Source: Hohaiivirga grylli (GTDB lineage Bacteria > Pseudomonadota > Alphaproteobacteria > Rhizobiales > Beijerinckiaceae). From it: a DNA stretch of 5,720 nucleotides. Where the stretch lies: assembly GCF_039655745.1 (NCBI RefSeq), contig NZ_JBBYXI010000013.1, forward strand, positions 1 through 5,720. The letters are read 5' to 3'. The notes under the pieces are model-generated. The model made no database searches. It was not told the DNA's origin and saw only the letters and a program-made list of their open reading frames with translations. This document shows positions 1-5,712 of this stretch, piece by piece; the stretch's first letter is position 1, and each line of letters starts with the position of its first letter. The position numbers and the translations under genes were made by a program.

Positions 1-116
1 AATCTAAAAATGCAGAATTTAAATTCTTTTTTTAGACCGCCTCCGAAGAGACTGCCTAACAATCAAACGACCATCAGGCAAACAAAGACGCCGCAAAACA
101 ATTGCCCCGCGGCGCC
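1..116 (-). other. Structured untranslated leader, possibly of an rRNA operon
   Basis: No credible gene lies here. Read on the minus strand downstream of the promoter at 127-155, the transcript would fold almost at once. A GC-rich hairpin pairs 109-116 with 87-94 (8 bp including one G-U, 14-nt loop) and is followed by TTTGTTTG. A second pairs 76-80 with 53-57 (5 bp). A third (39-52) has a C(UUCG)G tetraloop with a 5-bp stem. Further on is a perfect 14-bp palindrome, AGAATTTAAATTCT, at 14-27. A long, structured, non-coding leader suits a pre-rRNA, but the first hairpin plus its T-rich tail could also act as an early terminator. No boxA antitermination element was recognised, and the rRNA gene would lie outside the window. 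Confidence 0.4.
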
Positions 117-126
117 GATGGACACC

Positions 127-200
127 TATATGAAGAACACACCCAAAAGAGTCAACAGCCCTTTCCGAATATTTCTTAAAATTTTTCAGATTCTTTTTTG
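127..200 (-). promoter_or_regulatory. Strong promoter with AT-rich upstream element (rrn-like)
   Basis: On the minus strand, TTGACT (150-155) is followed after 17 bases by CATATA (127-132). TATAGG at 125-130 is an alternative -10 with a 19-base spacer. Immediately upstream, about 167-200, is a run of A and T tracts (AAAAAAG, GAAAAATTTTAAGAAATATT) resembling the UP elements that boost rRNA promoters. Transcription would start near 120 and run leftward into the structured leader. An rRNA operon start is inferred from the promoter strength, the UP-like tract and the lack of coding sequence downstream. A strong promoter for another stable RNA is the alternative. Confidence 0.5.
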
Positions 201-201
201 A

Positions 202-401
202 GCATTTCTTTTTCCCTTATGAATCAAGGAAAACATATTTCTGAAAAGTTCTTTCCATCTCCAGAATGGTAAATGAGCAGCTAATAACTCATGCCTGTTT
301 TCAGCCAAGAGCCGTCAAAACGATTCCACAGTCAGAGCAGATAATACCCCTCTCTTTATATTATGGGGCTGAAAACCGTTTTCGATTCTTACAATTGAGG
401 C
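202..401. other. Intergenic spacer without a recognisable gene
   Basis: This stretch separates the end of the ParE gene from the rrn-like promoter. Its short open frames have no recognisable composition or ribosome-binding site. Weak structures that might end parDE transcription on the minus strand are CCCC/GGGG (347-350 with 365-368, flanked by ATAATA/TATTAT) and the small inverted repeat GAAAAC-c-GTTTTC (371-383). Neither is a convincing intrinsic terminator. Confidence 0.45.
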
Positions 402-704
402 CTAGATATCTTCAAACAGATCAACAGAGCGCGCCCCATGAATCACATGAATAATATCAATGCGCTCTTCATCAACCACAATTCGGTAGAATATCTGGTA
501 ACTGCCATAGACGCGGTGCCGGACACCAAACCGTGCATAACGCGGGACAATCGGGAAAGCCTGGGCCATATCGACAAGCGACTCACAGGCTGTCCGTAAT
601 TCCATAAGAAAGCTGAGTGCACGGCGCGGATTATCACGCGCAATATAATCAGCAATCGATTCGAGATCAGCTTCGGCTTCAGGCAGAATACGGACAATCA
701 TCAT
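402..704 (-). CDS. parE: ParE/RelE-family type II toxin
   Basis: This is the toxin half of a ParDE-type toxin-antitoxin module. ParE toxins classically poison DNA gyrase, while RelE relatives cleave mRNA; the sequence alone does not say which this is. The protein is about 100 residues, the usual family length. It opens with the typical first strand and helix (MMIVRILPEAEADLESIADYI), has central basic/aromatic residues (PRYARFGVRHRVYGSYQIFYRI), and ends in the characteristic strand DIIHVIHGARSVDLF. The start chosen is ATG at 704. Another ATG follows at 701 and an in-frame TTG precedes at 707. AGAGG at 710-714 lies 5 bases before the 704 ATG and favours 704 or 701. It follows parD by 15 bases on the same strand, so the two form an operon. 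The gene appears intact. Confidence 0.88.
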   Translation of the reverse strand: MMIVRILPEAEADLESIADYIARDNPRRALSFLMELRTACESLVDMAQAFPIVPRYARFGVRHRVYGSYQIFYRIVVDEERIDIIHVIHGARSVDLFEDI

Positions 705-719
705 CAATGCCTCTGCACA

Positions 720-971
720 TCAATGATCTTGCATGGATCCGTATTTCTTCTGCAGACGGTCAAAGACCTCATCTGCATTCTTACCCTGCCCGGCATCTGA
801 GGCCGCAACACCACGCATGATGACTGCATCAAGGGCAGCGAACTGCTGCTCCCGTTCTTGCAACATCCGCAAGCCCTCGCGCAGAACTTCACTCTTCGAG
901 TTATATCGTCCGGTCTTCACCAGATTTTCGACATAGCTCTCCAGAGATTTTCCAAGTTCCAGACTGATCAT
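720..971 (-). CDS. parD: ParD-family antitoxin
   Basis: This 83-residue protein is the antitoxin of the pair. It binds ParE through its C-terminal half and represses its own operon through an N-terminal ribbon-helix-helix domain. The N-terminus MISLELGKSLESYVENLVKT gives the DNA-contacting strand and first helix. The classic ParD turn GRYNSKSEVLREGLRML follows at about residues 21-37. The C-terminal half (EREQQFAALDAVIMRG onward) is charged and probably flexible until bound to toxin. The start is well supported: AGGAGG at 978-983 lies 6 bases upstream of the ATG at 971. The antitoxin-first order and the 15-base gap to the toxin are standard for this family. A palindrome-flanked promoter lies directly upstream, consistent with autoregulation. 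Confidence 0.9.
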   Translation of the reverse strand: MISLELGKSLESYVENLVKTGRYNSKSEVLREGLRMLQEREQQFAALDAVIMRGVAASDAGQGKNADEVFDRLQKKYGSMQDH

Positions 972-982
972 AACGGGCCTCC

Positions 983-1023
983 TGATAATAAGGTCATTAT
1001 AGAGATTTAATAACTATTATCAA
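983..1023 (-). promoter_or_regulatory. parDE promoter and probable operator
   Basis: On the minus strand, TTGATA (1018-1023) and a perfect TATAAT (996-1001) are separated by 16 bases, giving a strong sigma-70-type promoter. The start of transcription would fall near 989, about 18 bases before the parD ATG. Perfect 8-bp inverted arms, TGATAATA (983-990) and TATTATCA (1015-1022), enclose the promoter. One arm overlaps the -35 box and the other overlaps the transcription start and the first base of the ribosome-binding site. Binding of ParD or the ParD-ParE complex to these arms is inferred from the known autoregulation of such operons. Confidence 0.7.
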
Positions 1024-1091
1024 GGAAAGGTTGTGCGATGGATGTCTCGCTTAATAGCCGGCGCGTTTCCGGTTGTTCTGATTCTATGTGA

Positions 1092-1562
1092 TCAGTTTGA
1101 ATGAATCCGCTGAAAGCGACTTGAGATCAGCGAATTCTTGTGCGGCCCGATAATGCGCCAGTTCAAACACCAGCTATCCTGATCGAGGATTCTGTACCGC
1201 CCGGAGTAATCATCCGGCATACACATATGATAGACATCAGCCCGTTTCCCTGAAAATGCCATTTCATGGAAATAACGGCCATCATCAAAGAAGACCTGCA
1301 TGGTCGTCGGATTGACGGGGCGAAAGAGATACTGTCGTTCAGCAGAGCCATGATATTCATCGAAATGCATGACCCCACGCTCAGAAAACAACAGACCATC
1401 ATCTGTTTCAGTAATCTCAGCCTGCCCAGACATCCGCATAATCTGGCGCTTTCCCTCCCCCGTACCAATCCAGCCCAAACGCTGTAATTGCCATTGGCCG
1501 GTTAAGAAGGATGGGAGAGTGAAGTTTGCTGAAAAAAAGTTAATCACAAAAGTATATCTCAA
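1092..1562 (-). CDS. DUF6314 family protein, function unknown
   Basis: Recognised from memory as a DUF6314-type protein, a small family seen often in alphaproteobacteria and with no assigned reaction. The frame gives 156 residues. The recognisable part begins at about residue 19 (FLTGQWQLQRL) and continues through a short-strand-rich fold with GLLFSERGVM, RQYLFRPV, VFFDDGRYFHEMAF, a His/Cys patch HMCMPDDYSGRYRI, and the ending WRIIGPHKNSLISSRFQRI. Strand-rich, lipocalin-like binding is only a guess. No signal peptide or clear membrane segment is visible. The start is uncertain: the frame has no ATG near the N-terminus, TTG at 1562 and GTG at 1547 are the options, and neither has a strong ribosome-binding site. 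The N-terminal 18 residues may therefore be mis-assigned or altered. The gene follows the helicase terminator and precedes parDE on the same strand. Confidence 0.72.
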   Translation of the reverse strand: MRYTFVINFFSANFTLPSFLTGQWQLQRLGWIGTGEGKRQIMRMSGQAEITETDDGLLFSERGVMHFDEYHGSAERQYLFRPVNPTTMQVFFDDGRYFHEMAFSGKRADVYHMCMPDDYSGRYRILDQDSWCLNWRIIGPHKNSLISSRFQRIHSN

Positions 1563-1569
1563 ATCTTAA

Positions 1570-1595
1570 AGCCCATTTTTACGACACAATGGGCT
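1570..1595 (-). terminator. Probable intrinsic terminator after the helicase gene
   Basis: AGCCCATT (1570-1577) and AATGGGCT (1588-1595) form a perfect 8-bp stem with a 10-base loop. On the minus strand the stem is followed by TTTAAGATTT, a modest T-rich tail. It lies 70 bases past the helicase stop codon and just upstream of the DUF6314 start, so it probably separates the two transcripts. Confidence 0.5.
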
Positions 1596-1665
1596 AATTA
1601 GCGTAAAAGCTTACACATCAATACCTATCACAATGAAACGTTATACAGACAAGCAAATTGACGGA

Positions 1666-2208
1666 TCAGCTGAGCAAGTCATCAAGCGACTGGAAAACAC
1701 CTGCTTTTTTCCAGAGGCTTCGGTTACCGACCACGTAAAGGGCTTCCTTTGCTCTTGTTACTGCGACATTCAATAGATTGGGTTGACTACCAGCCCAATC
1801 ACGTGCACCTCGCTGTATTACATCCGGAGCCCCCAAAATAAAAAAGACAGCTTCGGCTTCACGACCCTGAACAGTATGGACTGTCCCAATACGGGACCGA
1901 ACCCATTGATATGGATTCTCAACCCAGCCCTTAAGTAAGCCGCTGGCAAGTAATACTTCCCTCATACGATCTTGTACCACTACGAATGGTGTCACAATAT
2001 AAAAATCAGGAATGCATCCTTGACTTCGTAGATCATATAGCAGCTTGAGTAGCTCATCACCCTCTTGTCGGCACCATTTTTCTTCTCCACTTCCCTCGAC
2101 ATTAATCCATCGAGACGTACCAAGAACATCCCGGATTGTAGAGGACTTGGTAACTTTTGCCTGTACCATTAAATTTTCATAGGCAATAGAATTGGAAATG
2201 CTGAACAT
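1666..2208 (-). CDS. C-terminal fragment of SF1 helicase (motifs V and VI)
   Basis: This is the piece beyond the internal TGA, shown here from the first ATG after it (2206-2208). It covers 180 residues of the second RecA-like domain. Visible elements are IVTPFVVVQDRMREVLL (residues 71-87), motif V GTVHTVQGREAEAV (108-121) with the Q-G-R-E core, and motif VI NVAVTRAKEALYVVGN (147-162) with its arginine finger. It is in the same frame as the central fragment, with only the TGA codon and AEP codons between them, so it is the true continuation and not a separate gene. Without Walker A and B it cannot hydrolyse ATP alone. No ribosome-binding site was noted before the ATG, so separate translation is doubtful. 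Confidence 0.78.
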   Translation of the reverse strand: MFSISNSIAYENLMVQAKVTKSSTIRDVLGTSRWINVEGSGEEKWCRQEGDELLKLLYDLRSQGCIPDFYIVTPFVVVQDRMREVLLASGLLKGWVENPYQWVRSRIGTVHTVQGREAEAVFFILGAPDVIQRGARDWAGSQPNLLNVAVTRAKEALYVVGNRSLWKKAGVFQSLDDLLS

Positions 2209-2217
2209 CGGTTCGGC

Positions 2218-4695
2218 TCAACGCCGATGCACGAGAAGAGGCACACCAACCTCTCGAGTTCCGAACTTCGTCTCAAACTCCCCGTAATATTCTGTAGCAC
2301 TGTCAGCGAGTGTTTGCGCTGAGGCTCCTGGCGCATTATAGGTCATTGGATTGATGCCAAACTGCATGCATAACGCCTCAGTCAACTTCTCCGGCAATAC
2401 AACAACAGGTTTAATCTGAATAGGATCACCTACCACAATCGCCCTTTGCGTTCGTACTAAAGCACCAATAGCAGCTTGTGGTAAAGCTTGGCCTGCCTCA
2501 TCGACGAGTAACCAACCGAAAGCTTCTGGACCAACTTTATTGAACATCCGGGAAACCGAAGCAAACGTAGTAGAGATCACAGGCACTAGCAAAAACAAGG
2601 TTGACCATAAATCCGGGATTAATGCATCCTTTTCCGCACTTCCTAATGAGCGCGTTCCAAAACTATCCATCAATATATTAAGATTATGCCGGATTTGTTT
2701 TGCCGCACCATCGACGAACGCTTTATGCAAGGCCATTGCTGCCTCAAAGACATCATTACGCAAACGTGCAGATATAGCATCCAGCCAAGGCACGCTTTTC
2801 TGCTTCTCTTGATGACGTTGGTCAAAAAACTCCTCTGAAATGAACGTACCAGGATACTGGCGGGTAAGGTCCTTACAAGTACTTCGTTCACATTTGATTG
2901 ACTCAGTTAATTCAGTAACCAAGGCTTGTATCTTTTGAACTTCACCATTTACTCTTACATGTTCGGACTTCTTTGCCTCAATATTTGCTAACAGCTGCGA
3001 AAGCCTTGCCCTCTCTGAAGCGATATTTTTCAAGAGAATGCCGTATGCTTCATTCCATGAGCGATAAATCCTCGTTCTAAACAATCGGTTTAAAACTCCC
3101 GGACGTTTTTTTAGTGAAGCAAGTCGCTTCAAATCTAACTCATCAACATTCTGTTTCAGACTTTCACAAACAGATATCGCATTTAGGTAATCTTCTGTAA
3201 GTTGCGCTAAAATCTGATGCATTGTCTCAATTTTAATAACAAGACCAGAAATCATATCCTGTTTTTGCCGGATAGATTTCAAAAGATTGTAAACCTTTTC
3301 CAAGTTAGCCAGAGCCATCTTCGAAGATGCGGCAACCTTACGAAAATGCTGGCGAGCTATTTCCCAGCGGCGTAACGCATCATCATAACCCTCTGGAGCG
3401 TCTTCATTGGTAATGATACGTGGTGGTCTTTGCTTCGTTCCTGCCTCAGTTTTCTCTGTAATTAATTGAAGATTGCCACAGGCATGTTGTAAATATTTTT
3501 GGAGTCCAACATCCTCATTCCACCAAAAGGTTTGGCGGAAATCATTCCTGTTTTTACTATTGCCGAGTACTGCTGCAATCATTCCCCAAGTATCACATTC
3601 CAATAATGCATCGGATACCGTTTTAAAATATCGCAAGCCATCCGCATCTTCGGCAATCGCCTCCATCGTGGGTAACTCGGCACTCACATTTTCGACAGCT
3701 TTATTATTTGAGGAGGCAACGATCATCTCGTATCCCTTAACTTTATTATCCAAGCGATAGAGGTGAATAAATGAGTTACCTTTCTTAAGCTTCTGCCCAG
3801 AATGGACAAAGGCATTTTCTGGTTTATCATAGGTACAGAGAATTTCCGCACGATCAGTCACAACAGCCGCAATAACATCACGCAGAAGCGTTGTTTTCCC
3901 GGTTCCAGGCGGACCATTTACCCCCAGAATACCATCTGTTTTTAAGTCATGAAGACCCAAATTGACTGCACATTGTTGAAGAAGTGCAAGCGGATACCTT
4001 CCATTGCCTGGCCAAGATCCTAACGGAAACTTCTGTGGTTCAAGTGCATCTGAAAGCGCTTCATTATCTTTCATAAGGTTTCGACGATATTGAGGTTTAG
4101 CAGTACCCAAATAGCGTTGGAGGTTCGGAGTAGATTTACCAGAAATGACAAGCGTGCGTGCCGTCGCTAGGTCATCAAGGAAAAACGAATTGAGAAGAAT
4201 TGATTCTGGCGGATCTTGCAGTATAAAATATTGATATGATCGAACTGCAAATGCTGGTGGTTTCGCAAAATGGGGGGAAAGACCTATGGCTTGAATCAGC
4301 CATTCATAAGCGTTTTGAAGTCTCTGTTGAGTGAGTGGTAGCGGCTTCCCATCCTTATCAGAGGTCAGAATCTTTGCCTTCAACTTTTCGGAAAGTATTT
4401 TTTCTTCCTGCTGCCACTGCCCAAGATCACGAAGCCTGCCATCCAGAGCTATGGGCACCGCCCAACCGAAACTGGATATAGAAATGGCTTCACTTTCTAC
4501 TGGGCGCCCATCCCGGTCTACCATAATTGTAGCAAGGACGGCCTCTCCCCGCGCATGCGGACGCTCAACTCGACTATCTGTATAAACCATCAAGAGTGCT
4601 GGAATAACGGCTTCCATATCTATACTGCCGAGAATGACTTGGTAATAAAGCCGTTGCTTAGGTCTACTCTTCTCGCCGCCATTCTCCCAAGGCAA
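2218..4695 (-). CDS. Central fragment of SF1 helicase with Walker A and B
   Basis: This 825-residue open frame carries the ATPase core. Residues 1-100 contain PWENGGEKSRPKQRLYYQV and YTDSRVERPHARGEAVLA, which I recall as conserved in this helicase type. Walker A GPPGTGKTT is at 261-269 with Lys267 as the phosphate-binding lysine. Motif Ia SSNNKAVENV is at 328-337. A long charged helical stretch, probably coiled coil, runs from about 445 to 620. Walker B is VDEAGQ at 731-736 (Asp732, Glu733) and motif III GDPIQIKPV at 756-764. The first codon is TTG, not ATG, with no convincing ribosome-binding site, because the true protein starts upstream in another frame. It stops at TGA directly after LLVHRR, within the region leading to motif IV. 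Taken alone it lacks motifs V and VI and should not be a working helicase. Confidence 0.82.
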   Translation of the reverse strand: MPWENGGEKSRPKQRLYYQVILGSIDMEAVIPALLMVYTDSRVERPHARGEAVLATIMVDRDGRPVESEAISISSFGWAVPIALDGRLRDLGQWQQEEKILSEKLKAKILTSDKDGKPLPLTQQRLQNAYEWLIQAIGLSPHFAKPPAFAVRSYQYFILQDPPESILLNSFFLDDLATARTLVISGKSTPNLQRYLGTAKPQYRRNLMKDNEALSDALEPQKFPLGSWPGNGRYPLALLQQCAVNLGLHDLKTDGILGVNGPPGTGKTTLLRDVIAAVVTDRAEILCTYDKPENAFVHSGQKLKKGNSFIHLYRLDNKVKGYEMIVASSNNKAVENVSAELPTMEAIAEDADGLRYFKTVSDALLECDTWGMIAAVLGNSKNRNDFRQTFWWNEDVGLQKYLQHACGNLQLITEKTEAGTKQRPPRIITNEDAPEGYDDALRRWEIARQHFRKVAASSKMALANLEKVYNLLKSIRQKQDMISGLVIKIETMHQILAQLTEDYLNAISVCESLKQNVDELDLKRLASLKKRPGVLNRLFRTRIYRSWNEAYGILLKNIASERARLSQLLANIEAKKSEHVRVNGEVQKIQALVTELTESIKCERSTCKDLTRQYPGTFISEEFFDQRHQEKQKSVPWLDAISARLRNDVFEAAMALHKAFVDGAAKQIRHNLNILMDSFGTRSLGSAEKDALIPDLWSTLFLLVPVISTTFASVSRMFNKVGPEAFGWLLVDEAGQALPQAAIGALVRTQRAIVVGDPIQIKPVVVLPEKLTEALCMQFGINPMTYNAPGASAQTLADSATEYYGEFETKFGTREVGVPLLVHRR

Positions 4696-5168
4696 TGCCC
4701 GTTATTGATATAGGCAATACGTCCCCTCTCACCTCCAGCTAAATCCTGAGGGTTACGGAATGATGGAGGGGAGAGAACTTCCATTGCCGTCCATGCAGAC
4801 AGGATATCTTCAGGATTATTGCAAATAGAGACGTGTTCAATAGCAGGTCTGTTAGCCGCCGTAGACACAGTCATAGTTTCAGAAATTGGAGAAATTGATA
4901 TGCCTATTGTAGTATCTGCGGCAATAGGCAAATTTTCATGAACAACTTCTCGTGTATCAATGAGTAAAGTAGATTTTTGAGCTATTATTTCATTAGCTTG
5001 TACTACCTTCCGTAGCAGTTCTTGTGCACGTTTTGTTTTTCGTACGGATAGTTCGCCCATCAAATCCTTCAGAAACTGTTGATCATCGCTCCTTTTGAAA
5101 AACATATTTTCCAGATCGGTTATTTCTTTTTGAATTAGTGGTCTTTTTGGCATATCTGATATTCTCAT
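4620..5168 (-). CDS. N-terminal fragment of SF1 helicase
   Basis: The first 157 codons encode the real N-terminus; about 25 codons after the frameshift are out-of-frame filler (HCLGRMAARRVDL onward). The opening has a helical segment with FLKDLMGELSVRKTKRAQELLRKV (about residues 32-55), then a variable linker, then WTAMEVLSPPSFRNPQDLAGG (about 125-145), which leads directly into the conserved region of the central fragment. The start is taken as ATG at 5168. ATG at 5153 (MPKRPLIQ) is equally plausible, as neither has a clear Shine-Dalgarno sequence. The ATG at 5168 lies within a small palindrome (5166-5182). No separate enzymatic motif is visible here. Restoring one G at 4698-4700 would yield INNGALPWENGGEK and rejoin the central frame. 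Confidence 0.75.
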   Translation of the reverse strand: MRISDMPKRPLIQKEITDLENMFFKRSDDQQFLKDLMGELSVRKTKRAQELLRKVVQANEIIAQKSTLLIDTREVVHENLPIAADTTIGISISPISETMTVSTAANRPAIEHVSICNNPEDILSAWTAMEVLSPPSFRNPQDLAGGERGRIAYINNGHCLGRMAARRVDLSNGFITKSFSAV

Positions 5169-5182
5169 AATTGCTAATTATG
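5166..5182. repeat. Palindrome over the helicase start
   Basis: CATAATT-gct-AATTATG has perfect 7-bp arms and a 3-base centre, and includes the helicase ATG at 5166-5168. It could be an operator or a small hairpin sequestering the start. An 8-base part (GCTAATTA, 5173-5180) recurs inverted as TAATTAGC at 1595-1602, on the other side of the gene. Either match could be chance in AT-rich sequence. Confidence 0.4.
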
Positions 5183-5261
5183 GCCATTTATCACCAGAAC
5201 CCCACTTAATGAATCATCTTAAAAGTGGCCTTTAGCAGTCTCCTGACAAACCAAATAATAT

Positions 5262-5290
5262 AGAATATTTTTTTAAAATCCAGACACCAA
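5262..5290 (-). promoter_or_regulatory. Possible helicase promoter
   Basis: On the minus strand, TTGGTG (5285-5290) and TATTCT (5262-5267) are separated by 17 bases, the best promoter-like pair upstream of the helicase. It would leave a leader of about 85-90 bases. That leader can fold in two competing ways: CCACTT/AAGTGG, or GGCCA/TGGCC around it. The -35 box overlaps the left edge of the M48 remnant, so the promoter may have been created or imported at that junction. Confidence 0.35.
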
Positions 5291-5509
5291 TTATCTCTAG
5301 GCTACTCCCGTCATCATGAAGCAGAGGCCGACCGGATTGGTATAAGGATAGCACAGGATGCCGGATATGATGGCGCTGCCCTCGCCCGCTTCTTTGAATA
5401 CATAGAGCAGGAAGAGAAGCAGGACGACACATTCTCATGGTACGCGACCCACCCTTCAAATCTTGACAGGATTAAGCAGATCAAGTCTCACGCCCAACAG
5501 ATTAAATAA
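5291..5509 (+). pseudogene. C-terminal remnant of an M48 zinc metallopeptidase
   Basis: Translation gives LSLGYSRHHEAEADRIGIRI, then AGYDGAALARFFEYIEQ and WYATHPSNLDRIKQI before TAA. M48 peptidases are membrane-associated or periplasmic zinc proteases. The GYSR-x-E-x-EAD segment carries the third zinc-ligand glutamate, and the THPS-x-x-x-RI ending is typical of periplasmic members. Only about 72 residues remain. The HEXXH catalytic helix, N-terminus and any signal peptide are absent, and the frame is closed by TAG at 5261-5263, so this cannot be a working enzyme. Similarity appears to stop near 5288-5294, marking a deletion or insertion junction. It is convergent with tRNA-fMet and shares the terminator at 5594-5629. 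The family call is firm for so short a piece; the exact subfamily is not. Confidence 0.8.
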
Positions 5510-5593
5510 AAAGCTATCTGATTAGGTTCTACGTCCGAGGTTTAGACGAGTCCCTCCCCCTCTCTTTCTTTTTCCCTACGTCCTTTGAACGAT

Positions 5594-5629
5594 AAAAGCC
5601 CCTGAGCATATCTGCTTCAGGGGCTTTTT
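5594..5629. terminator. Bidirectional intrinsic terminator
   Basis: AAAAGCCCCTGA (5594-5605) pairs perfectly with TCAGGGGCTTTT (5617-5628), a 12-bp stem with an 11-base loop and A/T tracts on both sides. Read rightward it ends the M48 remnant transcript with TTTTT. Read leftward it lies 7 bases past the 3' end of tRNA-fMet and would end the presumed rrn transcript with a TTTT tail. Confidence 0.9.
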
Positions 5630-5635
5630 AATGTT

Positions 5636-5712
<77 letters not shown>

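Larger units (their letters stand above)
1666..5168 (-). pseudogene. Superfamily 1 helicase/AAA ATPase gene, broken by a frameshift and a stop
   Basis: Three consecutive minus-strand frames join into one protein of about 1,167 codons. Order: an N-terminal domain (residues 1-157); a conserved region rich in LYYQV and YTDSRVERPHARGEAVLA (about 160-260); Walker A GPPGTGKTT (about 419-427); motif Ia VASSNNKAVENV; a helical, probably coiled-coil insertion (about 600-780); Walker B VDEAGQA (about 889-895); motif III GDPIQIKP; motif V GTVHTVQGREAEAV; and motif VI NVAVTRAKEALYVVGN. These are marks of Upf1/Dna2-like SF1 helicases, which use ATP to move on and unwind nucleic acid. Two lesions break it: one base is missing at the GGG of 4698-4700, and TGA at 2218-2220 interrupts HRR-AEPMF. 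Upstream signals at 5262-5290 may drive it. No partner gene is adjacent. Its cellular role is unknown; defence or repair is speculation. Confidence 0.82.

Noticed and set aside
10..201. Plus-strand open frame of 63 codons
   Set aside because: It runs through the rrn-like promoter and hairpins, has no ribosome-binding site and looks like no protein.
266..454. Plus-strand open frame of 62 codons
   Set aside because: It overlaps the 3' end of parE on the other strand, with no family resemblance or start signal.
1058..1073. CCGG-7 bases-CCGG hairpin as a terminator for the DUF6314 gene
   Set aside because: The stem is only 4 bp and no T run follows.
2218..2220. Alternative genetic code with TGA as tryptophan
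   Set aside because: TGA is used as the normal stop of ParD, DUF6314 and the helicase C-terminus, and the expected residue is Cys, not Trp.
4693..4703. Programmed -1 frameshift in the helicase
   Set aside because: No slippery heptamer of the X-XXY-YYZ type is present at AAT AAC GGG CAT; a one-base deletion explains it better.
1666..5168. Multi-gene phage defence system built around the helicase
   Set aside because: No nuclease, methylase or other partner adjoins it; ParDE is separated by its own promoter and a different gene.
5232..5459. Minus-strand open frame of 75 codons
   Set aside because: It is the reverse shadow of the clearly recognisable M48 remnant.
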